From Setophaga petechia (Eukaryota > Chordata > Aves > Passeriformes > Parulidae): a stretch of DNA of 64,000 nt. Numbering within the stretch: the stretch's first letter is position 1; every line of letters begins with the position of its first letter. The stretch covers positions 4,589,040-4,653,039 of the forward strand of contig JANCRA010000039.1 of assembly GCA_024362935.1 (NCBI GenBank), read 5' to 3'. Positions 50,601 through 61,447 of this stretch are shown piece by piece. The position numbers and the translations under genes were made by a program. A model generated the notes under the pieces. The model was not told the origin of the DNA. It saw only the letters and a list, made by a program, of their open reading frames with translations, and did not search any database.

Positions 50601-52810
50601 GCAAAATTCAAACTCTTCTTTAATTTTTTTTCTTTAGATACCAGGTTGTCTTTGCTGCTTTACCCCTTTTTCAGGTGTCCAACCCAGGCTGGCACATGTG
50701 AGTGTATGGTGGTGGTGTTGAGCATTTACAGACCAGACAGAAAAGTGAGGCTGAGGACTGAAAAGCTGAGGACTGAAAAGCTGCTGTTTGTGCAGCTTTG
50801 CTTGTCTGCTTCCAGGATCCTCCTCTCTCCCAGCCACATTCTCCCTTCTGGGAAATGCTCCCAAACCTACTTATTTTCCTTTAAATAATAACAACCCAGT
50901 AATCTTCCTGTTATCTTATCTTCCTTCCCTTGAGCTACTGCCTTGTACTTCTTTTTCAGAATGGTGTGTTCACTGGGCCAGGGAATCTGTTATAGTGTTT
51001 TCCAAAGTGTCATGTAAATATGCAGAACCACAGAAGTGATTTGTTGTCAGTAAAATAAATATATTTCTTGGACAAGGGAAATCCAAGTAGAAGGTTTACT
51101 TTTGCTTAGCAAAAGATTTCTGTTAAAGCCAAATTCTTCTGCTCCAAAGCACAGTGTTTACCCACGTTATAATTACAGTGAAATTTTGTTTAATCCATTG
51201 ATTTATTCAGACTTTTTAACTAATTTCTACCTTTTGGCAAAGGAAAGTAGAATATTTCAGTGTCTTTCTGCCAGCAGGCTCAAAGGTGATATTTGCTGGG
51301 AGGAGGGGAAGATCCTGCATTGTTTGGCTGTGTCTGAAAGACCAGAACTTTGCTGTGGAAAGGGTTTTGTACTTTGTTACCCAAAAATAACATGGAAGGC
51401 AAAAATAAAAATAGCTTTTGTGGTCAGAAATATGAGCAGGAACAAAAGTAGCTACAAGTCCATTGGGGATCAATGTGAAAATAGGGGGAGACTCAGAAAG
51501 ATTGAACCTGCAGTTGGAAGGGACTCAACTGAGAGATTTCAGGTTTCTGTGTCTCCATAATATGACATAAAGACAAATCACAGAGCTGTCACTTTGTCTT
51601 ACAAGAGCTGCAGTTCCCCAGGGAGGCTCCACAGCCTTGGGAGATTATCAGAACTAATGGCACAGCTGGATTTTGGAGCTGCTGTGTTCCAGGGCTCCCT
51701 GCACCTCTGGCAGTGTCAGAAGGGAGCAGTGGTGTGGAGGCAGTGATCTGGCTCTCATTTTTCAGGTTCTTGGTCTCCTGTGGGTGTCACAGAGACTTTT
51801 CTGTGCTGCCTGCCACAAGCTCTCCTGTTGTTTGCTCAGTGGCTCTGCATGATGGCAGGTGCTGCCTGGCTCTGGCAGCCCTGGGTACAATTTGTGTGTA
51901 ATTAGATAAAAAATCATGTTTCCTTAGAACAGGGGGTTTGGAGATCTGTAGGCATTCAGCTGGTGACAGACAAGTGTGTTTTAGTTTGTGCTGGCCTGGG
52001 GCTGGAAACTGCTGTGTTCATCCCTACCACTGATGGAATCTTCATCAGCTAATTAGGAAATTCTGCTTTAGGCCATGCCTTTTTCTTGTTTCTTGGGAAA
52101 AAAGTTCAAACTGTACAATCAATCCAGAGTAGTTTGCAGGTAGCAGGCACTGCTTGGGCTTGGCTTAGTGGTGAATCTCAGTTTGTGCTGCTGTGGATGT
52201 GCTGAGTGTTGGATGATTGGCACATTCAGAGCTGCTGCTTGCATGAACAAAGGAATTGGAATCTGTGATCAGGTGGCTGCCTGCAGGTAGAGCTGCTGTG
52301 ATGCAAAGCTGTCTTGGTTTCATCTTAGCCTCTGTGAAGGGTTCTAAAACATCTATTTCAGATCAGGGGAGCATTTTAGCACCCCCACTGCCTACCCCTG
52401 TGCTGTCCTTCTGTACCTGAGGTTAATCATCAGCCTGACCTTTCACACAGGGATGTTTTGCACTGCCCAAAGCAGCTTTTGGACTCTTGCACAGAATACA
52501 GGAAACAAAGATCCTGCTCATTGTCCTTCCCCAGTTTGACCAAACCAAAGGAACTGTGTGTTCCTGAGTCACTCAAGGCTCTTCAGAGTTAGTTCAGTTG
52601 TTCATATTTGAACAAATTTCTAATCTCCTGATGCAATTCCTAAGTAACTTAAATATTTTCTCCTTTTGTGATTCTTTGAGTGCTTTCAGATGACAAGCAG
52701 TATCATGACATTATAAAAATGCAGACTGATGCTAAAGTGAGATGGGTGAAAATCTCTATGTGTCTACACCACTGCAGCTGTGGCTGCCCCATCCCTGAAG
52801 TGTTTATGGC

Positions 52811-52915
52811 CAGGTTGGTTGGGGCTTGGACAGTGGAAGGTGTCCCTGCCATGGCAGGGGTGGAATGAGATGGTTTTAAAGTCTCTTCCAACCCAAACCA
52901 TCCTGTGAATTAAAG
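52811..52915 (+). mobile_element. CR1 LINE 3'-end fragment
   Basis: ggaaggtgtccctgccatgg, then gtctcttccaacccaaacca and tcctgtgaat match the CR1 3' terminus in sense orientation. Truncated, noncoding. Confidence 0.85.
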
Positions 52916-55444
52916 GTGTGAGTTATGTGGCAGAGCAGTGACCAGTTCAGTTCTGTGCTGGTGTAGGAAGCCACAAACTACTCTGACATGTGATACTTGT
53001 GCAGGTGAAGGTTTAGACCTTCCCACAAGGGTATGGTTCTTCTATAAGTAGTGCAGGAGTCTGCACAGCCTCCTGAGACTTTGAATTTTTTGTCTGGAAG
53101 AGCCACAGGCTACTTTGCTTGCCATGTAGGAGTAGCCAGGAGGTGTCACAGGCAGAACTTTTGTACTAATCAGTGCAAAAGATTTATTTTCATATTTTTG
53201 CAGCTGCATCCCTCAAGGGTTGTTTTTAAAACCCTCTGTATTGTGTAGCTCATTGTTCAGCTGTTCTGGGTAGGAGAATTTTAGTTCTCAGGAGTCTTAA
53301 GTTTCTGTTAGTCTGTCTTCTGTCCCATTTTCCCATCTTTATTTACCATAAAAACCCAATGTGGCTGGAAAACTCCAGTTAGAAGTGAAACAACATGTGC
53401 CACTGTAAATGTCACAGTGTGAATCAACTCTGAGCTTCCAGGGAATTCTCTGCTGTTGCTTTTCCTTCTCTCCTTGTTTTTCACAACTACTCATGTGCAG
53501 TGCAGTCTGATCAATGTAACACAAATCTTTCACTGGAGGTGAACTTTGGATATGAAACATATTTTTCCAACAGTAGTATGTGATCCCATTGGTAATGTGT
53601 TGATACTGAAAAGATATTTAAATATCTTGGCTTCAGATCTTCTGGGTCATTGAATTTCTGAACCTTTGTCATCTAACTTGGTGTATCCATGCTATATTTG
53701 GACAGCTTACTTGCTTTTTTAGACACCTCATCTAGATTTAAAATAAAAACAGCTTGTGTTGAGTTGATTGCTACACTTCTGTTTTAGCTGTTTTGATGTG
53801 TCATCAGACCTTAGAGTTAAAAAAATAAGAGCTGGGGGATGCTGAGTTGGGTTGGCTGCTGCCAGTTGTGCTCCCTCCTGCCCACTTCCGTGAGCACCCA
53901 CCCCAGAGCCCTTCCAGTGCCAAGGCAGCCCTGGAGCTGCTCTGTGTTCTCCTGGTGCCTGGGGCTGGATGGAGCTGGAGGTGGCCAGGAGCTGCTCCAT
54001 GCAGTGAGGAAGTTTCCTCTTAACCTCCAGTAAGAGCCTGGCAGTGGTCCCAGTCACAACCCAGTGCCTCTGGTGGAGATTTCCAAGCCACAGCTTCAGG
54101 ACTGGAGGAGAAAAGGATCTGTTTGCTTTTGGGTTTAGAAACCAGGCATGGGAGTTGTGGTGCCTCCTGTCCTGTTTCAGGTGCTGAGAGGCTGTCCAGG
54201 TCCTTCAAAATACCTACAAGGAATCTGTCTGTCAGCTCAGTGAAGCAAGGTTCTACCTTTTCCCAGCACCAGGCATTTGAGTTTAGCTTTACCTGGTTAT
54301 GGAGTGTGGTTCTGAGGTGTGGAGAGTCTGTCATGCCTTGTTACCTGTCCCTGCAGTGATTGCTTTCCCTGTGGTTTGCTCTTAACCTGTGGGGTTTCTT
54401 CTTCTTCTGAGCATTGATGTTCCAAGTTTCCATGGCAACTTCCAAGCTCTCAAGGAGGTGCTGTCCATTCAAAACACAATGCTAAGGTGGTGATTGTAGG
54501 ACAGTGACAGTCTTGGTGACCCTGGAGGAATGTCCCAGGGAGTGGATTCATTTTTAACTCCAGAACATTTCAGATATTGACTTGCCAGGAGAACTCTCCA
54601 GTGCAGCTTTAAAAAAATCTCCATCTGTGTGAGTCTGAAGTTCTACCTGTTGATGTTGGACAGAAATCAGGTACTTAGTTCATGTCTCCTCCATCACAGT
54701 GTTTGTCCATTGTCACAAAAAGACAAGTGTGACATTTTTTCTGGATGAAACCTTGGCTTGATTAAAAAGGAGGCCAGAAAATTATAATAGATCTGAAAAA
54801 GGCATTATTATTTTTCTCCTCACACTTTCTTTCCTATTCCCATTGAGAGAATTCAAAATAGACTTCACAAAATTGCAAGTAATTTCTTCTTTTTTTACTT
54901 TTTTTGTTTACAGTTGAAGGTGCAGAGCCTGGGAGCAGTGCTTGCAATGAGATCAGTTATACAAGATGTGTAGGGGGAGGGTTGGGACCTGTGAGATGGG
55001 CAAGGAGCCCAGACTGAGCAGAAGTGACAGGTCTGTGCAGGTCACAGCCTGGCCTCTCTGCCCTTGTGGTGGCCACAAGTCCTTGTTTAAGTCAAGAGGC
55101 AGAAGCAGCTTTCATAACAGAAAATTCACTTCTGAGTCAGCTGGATGGACATCTCAACCATCATCAGCAGTTCAGGTTACACACAGTTTCACATCCAGCA
55201 TTGTGCTTTCCTCCATTTTTTTGTGGTGCCTTGTATTTTCATTTTTATAAGCAGATACCAATGTGTGTGTGCTGCTTTTTCTCCTCCATCTGTAGAGCTT
55301 ATTTCCAGAGCTCTTGTTTTGGAGGATGGAATTCAGGATGTGTCTGGAATAGAAAGTGATGTTGTCACCACAGTGATTGTGTTGGAGGTGGAGGCTGTGG
55401 GATCACACTGTCACCCTTGAGCAAATGTCATTCTTTATTGGTCA

Positions 55445-55835
55445 GACACTGCAGTTCTTCAGGTTGGACAAGACCTTTGAGTTCAACCATTAATTCAGCA
55501 TTGCCAAACCCAGCACTAAATGATGTCCCCAGGTGTTACAGCTGCACATCTTTGAAATCCCTCCAGGGATGGTGACTCTGCCACTTCCCTGTGCCAGTGT
55601 TGGACAGCCCTTTTGATGAAGAAATTTTTCCTAATATCCAGTCTAAAGCTTTCCTGGCACAATGTGAGGTTGCTTCCTCTTGTCTTGTTACTTGGGAGAA
55701 GAGCCTGACCCCCACCTGGCTACAGCTTCTGTCAGGGAGTTGCAGAGAAGGAAGAGATCCCACCTGAGCCTGCTTTTCTCAAGGCTGAGCCTCCCCAGCT
55801 CCCTCAGCTGCTCCAGAATCTGAGACAGCACTGGC
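55445..55835 (-). mobile_element. CR1 LINE fragment
   Basis: Inverted CR1: gaccctttg-like start, aatccctccagggatggtga, aaatttttcctaatatccag and cttcctcttgtcttgttac are CR1 3'-region landmarks. About 390 bp, 5'-truncated as usual for CR1, with no intact frame. Confidence 0.88.
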
Positions 55836-58800
55836 CAAACACAAACTTTAACAGGGAGAGTTGGCATTGGCTAGCACTGTACTGCATCAGGTACCCTCTC
55901 CCACAGCCAGGGTGCTCTGTGAGGCTGGGCAGCTGAGCAGAAATGCAGCTGTAAGGCCATGGCTGATCCAGGAGGAGGGTGTGCTCCCACAGCTGAGTGT
56001 CAGTGCCAGGGTCTCCTGTCCTTGCTGGTGTCCCAGTGTGGGCCAGCCTGCAGTGCAGCTCAGCCCCTCTGCAGGAAGGGCTGTGCTGGCATGTTTGAGA
56101 CTGGGCAACCAAGGACTGTGTGCTGATGCATTCAGGCTCCTGTCTGGGTTTAAATTTGTCCCCACCCTCTGTTTTTGGGATGTTTGGATGATCACATTGC
56201 TCTTGGGACAGTTTTTTCATCCCTGCCTCCTGTGGCAGTATTGTTTACCTGCAGTGCAATGTGGCAGTAGCAAACCAAAGTGCTGCTTGCAGGCAGAATT
56301 GCCACCTTCTGTTTGTCCTAAAGTGAAACACCAGCACTCCTGCCCCATGCAGAAAAGAAACTGTGGGAATAGGAAAGGAAAGGATGTGCTGGCAGTAAGT
56401 GTGATTGAGTTGTCCTTTCTCCTTTGTGGGATAAAACATTCTGAGGGATGGTGACACCGGTGTGGGAATGGTTTTGTCCACTGCTGGGCACCAGTGATGT
56501 TACAACAAACCTAAATTGCTAATTATTGAGTTAAAGCTCTGCTTCAGTTATACAGAGAGAGAGATCAAGGGGTTTAAGCCACTCCTGAGTATCTCCAGTA
56601 CTCAGTTTGTTTGGATTCACACCACCCAGGGCTGCTTGTCCCTATACCAATCCCAGCAACTCCCATCTTATTTGCCCCTGAACTTCAGATGTGATTGTTG
56701 CTTATTTACCTGCCACAATATTTGGCATTTGTGGCTAGTCCAGATCATCAATGTAAATTGTTCTGGTTTTGAGCTCTTGTCAGCAGGGAGCTGTTGGAGA
56801 GGAAAATTGGCACCATATCTTGCATTTGTTCAAGGGAGTTGAGAGATTATACCCAGAGAGTTACAGTGGGAGTTTAGCCCACCCCTGCCTGGGGATGTTT
56901 GCATCTCGCTGCCAAATTGTTTGCTCAAGTGGGAATTCACTTTTCTGTCACAGACATCTCTCTTAACCTCTGCTGTTAGTTTAAACAAACAGAACCCAAA
57001 CCACAAAGATTGTTTCAAATGACAAGTTTGTAATAAAAAATTAGGCAAGTGGATGAGAGCAGAAAGCTCACAAGGCTTAATGAGCTAATGTTCAGTGGAA
57101 GTGTCTGTCCTTTCCCAGTCTGCCCAGTTCCAGGTGTGAGCCCTGATGGCTCACTTATTTTGTTTGAGGTGAGATGACTCAGCTGAGAAGGAGAATGTGG
57201 TCCTGTTGGTGCTTGTCCTTTATGCAGAAAATCAGAATTTGTGTACTCCTGCTGTGTGTGGTTTGAGAGCATCATCAGCCCTGCTAAAGTATCAGGTGTT
57301 CTCCAGATTGCAGCTGCTGCCTTTTGATGAGTAAATTTGCTGTGGAGCTCAGGCACTGATTCAGTGCTGAGCACCAAGAGCACCTGAATAGCAAAGGAAA
57401 TAAATGGGGACCAGAGCTGTTCTGCCACTTTTTTGCAGTCAAGGCCCTAAGGAACATTACTGACCCCTGTCTGGGTGTGCACCCTCTTCACCAGGGTAAA
57501 ATGTGTGTGTAGTGATGAGTGTCTTTGGTTTGCCTTATTTAACATTTGTAATAGTGAATTTATTTTTTAAAAAGCAACACAAAACACATCTTGAGGAGGG
57601 AGCTCAGCTTGGCACACAGGAGCACAGGATTCCTCAGAGCATCTCTGGGAAACTGCTGTTTCTCATTCTTGAGGCTATTACTGAAGCACATGGCTAGAAC
57701 AGAAACCCAGCCATGTTAATACTGACTTTCATAGAGGTAAATATAGCAACTGAACTGTGAGGACCTATTTTAAAAGTGCTTCTGTAACAGAATTCCCTCA
57801 GTGCTGAGGGAGGGGGCTGTCCATCAGTTGTGATCACATTGCTCTGGGTGTGACAGAGGACAGGAGGAATCACTGAGCTGTTGTGTTCATCTGCAGCCAT
57901 TCCTGCTCGCTCTGGTTGGGTTTCTTGTGGGGTTTGAGTCTTTTATGACATGACAGACCTGTGAAGTATTTATTGTTGATGCTGGCTTTCTGCCTGCTCC
58001 TTGGCTTGCTTTTTCTTGCCACTGAGACAGGTGGGTCTGGCACATGAAGCTGAAAATAGTGCTGCCTTTAAAAGCTAAGAGACCTGAAAATAGGTTAAAT
58101 ATAGTCCCCCTGCAGAGGAAGTTTTATGCTTTGCTTTGGGAAGAATTTGTATGATTGTATTCTTGAGGAATGATCACAAAATGGGAATGCTGCTGATTGA
58201 CAGCTTCTGGGATTTACCAGCATTGAGTAACTCAAAGATATTGCTGCTGCTGCTGCTGGGTAACATCAAATCATCTTCATGATCTGGGTTCTTCAGAGGC
58301 TGCATCATAGGGAACAGTGTGGCTGAGTGATGTGTTGAAACATAATGCATCAATTTAAGCCCTAATGCATTTTGAAATTAAAGTATCATCATACACTTGA
58401 AGCTGTGCAGTGAGAATACTCCAGTTACAGTACCCAAACTGCTGCTCATGCTTGAGTACTTACTGGAATGTAAATGTTGCAGCCTGATTCTGGATTTTAA
58501 AAGGCTGCCTATACAGTACTTACTTTAACAAATAATTTTAGAAAGCTGTATAAAAATTGATGTCTATCTATATACCACAGTGGGATGTGGGAGGCAGTGA
58601 AAACACTTCTACAATCTGGAAATGTGCTGTGGGCTTCAGGTTTGCCACTCCAGTGTGGTTCTGACTCCAGAAGTTGGGTCTAAAAGCCTGCCTGGCTGGG
58701 TCTCTTCCCCTCTTACTGAAACACACAGTCAAGAAGATGAGAAATACTCAGGTCCTTTGGTTTAATTCCAGATCCTGTTCTTGGATTATAGATTTGTCTA

Positions 58801-60131
58801 ATTTAGTAAAGCAGGCTGTAAGCCAGGGAGTGGGTTAGGATGAAATGCTGACAGGACACAGTCAGCACAGGAGTTCAGGCTGGGATGAGCAAGGAAAAGC
58901 CAGGAATGCAGCAGCAGTGGCACGGCTGGTTCTGAGTGACTCATGGGAGAGGCTCTGTCCCTGATGGTGCATTCATGTGGCACTTGCCAGGGCACAGGGT
59001 GTGTAAGGAGTGTGTTTGCAGGGCTCAGTGATGTACCAGTGCAAATAACTTCTGGACCACTGAAATGCAGATGAGGCTTCTCCCTGCTCAGCAGAGGGAG
59101 ATTTTAGCTGAGTTCCTGGGAGGCTGAGCAAGCCTGAAATTGGAGTTGAGCCTTGTGGCCTCAGCAGGACATCATCCCTCATGTAGCATTCCAGTGAGTT
59201 CAATGGCAGCTGCATTTGGTAGTTTGAAGCTTGTTGAAAACACTTAATGAAATAGCCTGCAAGTAGTCTTGAGGTCATTGAACCAGCTGGATGAAGGGCC
59301 ACTTTTGGAAGGACATCACTTGGAGATCCATCGAGTGATCCACTCCCTTTCCAGGAGCACTCCTGGTGCCCACAGGTCTGTGAGAGCTGCTCTAGGGTGT
59401 TCCAGCCACATCCTTTGTTACCAGAATGAGCTCTTTGCCAGCAAGTGCTTTAGCAAGAGCTGGAGTAAGCAGTGCTTTGACTTTATCCATCTTATTAACA
59501 AAACATCTTATTGATGTTTTGTTACCTGCATGTCCCTAAGAGCTTCTAAGTGCAGAAACAGCCATTTCTTTTCCTTTTTTTCCAAGACAAGTGCTTCCTG
59601 CAGTGGATTTGTCACTTATTCCCCTCTCATCCAAGACTTCTTACTATACAGGGCCTTGCTTTGTGTCCCAAGCCAAACAGGCTTTCCACAGATATTTGGG
59701 AGTATCTTGGGTGAAAAATGTGCAGGATGAGACACAGAGCTGTGGTGTGATGTGCTGCTTTGTGTGTCTTCTGTCTTCTCTACTACATAAACTGGATGTG
59801 GGTAGGAAATAATGCGTGGTGCAGGCAGAGGGAGAGGAGAGGGAGACTTGAGGGGATGAATGAGTCAATGTCTGCACCCTTTTTGATGTGTCTGCTGACT
59901 TAGAGCACAGTCATGGATGGATCCCCTGGTTGCTGATGTCAGATCTGTCAACTGGATTTTGCAACTGTGCCAAGGGGATTAACTGTGTGTGGAAGTGCCT
60001 CAGCATCCTCCACTGCAATCCTCCTCAGTCTGGAGGATTGGGATACTGTGCATTTGTATTTGTCATGTTATTTCTGACTGAGTATCATCTGGGGTCAGCA
60101 CTAAAGCCAATCTCTCTCTCTCTCTCCTTAG

Positions 60132-60191
60132 CTGAAACTTGAAGATCGCTCAGTGGTCCCTCGAGATGTGGTCAGACACATGAGCTCCAGC
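60132..60191 (+). CDS. UBE2O: UBE2O second exon, residues 126-145
   Basis: Polypyrimidine tract (tctctctctctctcctta) and acceptor at 60131, then exactly 20 codons LKLEDRSVVPRDVVRHMSSS and donor GTAAGT (60192). It joins in phase 0 to the first exon (KETK|LKLEDRS), as in the family. No later UBE2O exon was found before 64000. Confidence 0.95.
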
Positions 60192-60475
60192 GTAAGTGAT
60201 TTTTTTCCTTTGTCCTTTTTGATTGTGATACTGCTGCATGGATTTCTAGGACTTGCCAAATGGCCTGAATGGAGCTGGACAGTAATGCTTTGAGCATGTT
60301 CTATGTTTAGTGTGTTGGATAGACTTAGCTGCCTCCAGTGAAAATGGAATTCTGCTAAGGCTGCCTCTCTACCATTGCATATCTGCAAAGTCTCCTGGGC
60401 AAGCAGTCCTGGGCAGGAGACAAGAAGCCTGTGTACCCTCCCACTATTAAAGTTTTACATTAATCCATTCTGAGA

Positions 60476-60801
60476 TGTGGGGACTGTGGACCTGCTCTCC
60501 CAGTAAGAGGGAGGTCGCTATTGGACACGAACACAAGCACACCTGCTCTCAAGGTGAAGGAAAAAAGGGGCTTTTATTTTTCTGACTCCCATATTTATAG
60601 TTTTACAAAGGTGACAACGGATTGGAGGGTGACAATGACACCTCTCCAATGACACTGGTTACACCAACAGTCCATCAGCTCTTTCCTCCTCCATCGAAGG
60701 AATGCAAACAGTAAGTTATTTACAAGAAAGTGCATGATAAAGTTCCTTACAAGAATGTCAACATCAGAAGGCTTAGAAAATCTTAAAAAACCAGGGTGAC
60801 A
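60476..60801 (-). mobile_element. Solo-LTR-like element in UBE2O intron 2
   Basis: On the minus strand it starts TGTCACCCTGG, has a TATA-like CTATAAATATGGGAG, then AATAAAAG about 15 bp on, and ends GGTCCACAGTCCCCACA. That order (TG, TATA, poly(A) signal, CA) is an LTR layout. No coding capacity. Antisense to UBE2O. Target duplications not resolved. Confidence 0.7.
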
Positions 60802-61299
60802 GAGGAAGATTGGAGTGAGAGCAGATCCCAGTTCCACTGCTTGCCTTTGCCTCTTTGTGTGCCCTGGTAGAGAATTTGGAGGGAATATTTTCAGACACAC
60901 CTCTCAATCTACAGTAAGCAGCATCTTTTCCAGCTTCTCCCAGAAATTCAGCAAAACCAACACTGCTGGAGCATCCAACACAGCTAGGCTGACAGAAATC
61001 AAGCTGATTCTTTAGCAGCAGCTGATAATTGTTCCCTTTGCTCTTTCTGGATGCTGTTCTGTGTCCCAGCCCCTCTGTTCCAGCTGCATGGCACTTGTGC
61101 CTATCAGAGATGTGTGGATTTGGGTTTTGTGTAGGGAATACTGGGGAGATTGTTGAGTATTGATGATCAGATGGGATTTGCACTCTTTAGGAGCTCAGCA
61201 GGGTTGGCAATTTCTTGCTGTGGCTCAGAGCTAACCTCTAACCCTGAGCCATATGGCCCTGCCATGTGCTTGCCTCTTCTTCTCTTGACTTGCTTCCAG

Positions 61300-61447
61300 C
61301 ACTGTGGCTACCAAGGCTGTGCTGAAGGAAGCAGCTGGCCACTAACTGCTGCAGTTGCACCACATGGTGTGCAGCCTGGTACAGGGACAGAGAAGGCCAT
61401 TCTCTGACCTGTCAGGCTTGTTTGGGTTTTTGTTATTTTTAAATAAA
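61300..61447 (+). other. UBE2O: Candidate alternative terminal exon of UBE2O with intronic poly(A) signal
   Basis: A strong polypyrimidine tract and acceptor (ttgacttgcttccag, ending 61299) is followed by an open frame of 35 codons in phase with exon 2, stop TGA at 61405-61407, then AATAAA at 61442-61447 and a T-rich downstream element. If used it would give a UBE2O product of about 180 residues with no E2 domain. I do not recognise the peptide. Confidence 0.3.

Larger units (their letters stand above)
27204..60131 (+). other. UBE2O: UBE2O intron 1, about 33 kb
   Basis: GT-AG intron, A/T-richer than the flanking islands. I found two CR1 pieces (52811, 55445), short simple repeats (a GCT run about 58243, a T run about 47334, a 19-bp direct repeat at 29418-29450) and no exon, RNA gene or nested gene I can support. 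The frames of 60-200 codons are scattered, unconserved in look and often antisense to one another. Confidence 0.85.

Noticed and set aside
55861..56454. Plus-strand frame of 197 codons in UBE2O intron 1
   Set aside because: It starts at the edge of a CR1 copy, has no splice context and no recognisable domain, and overlaps equally long frames on the other strand.
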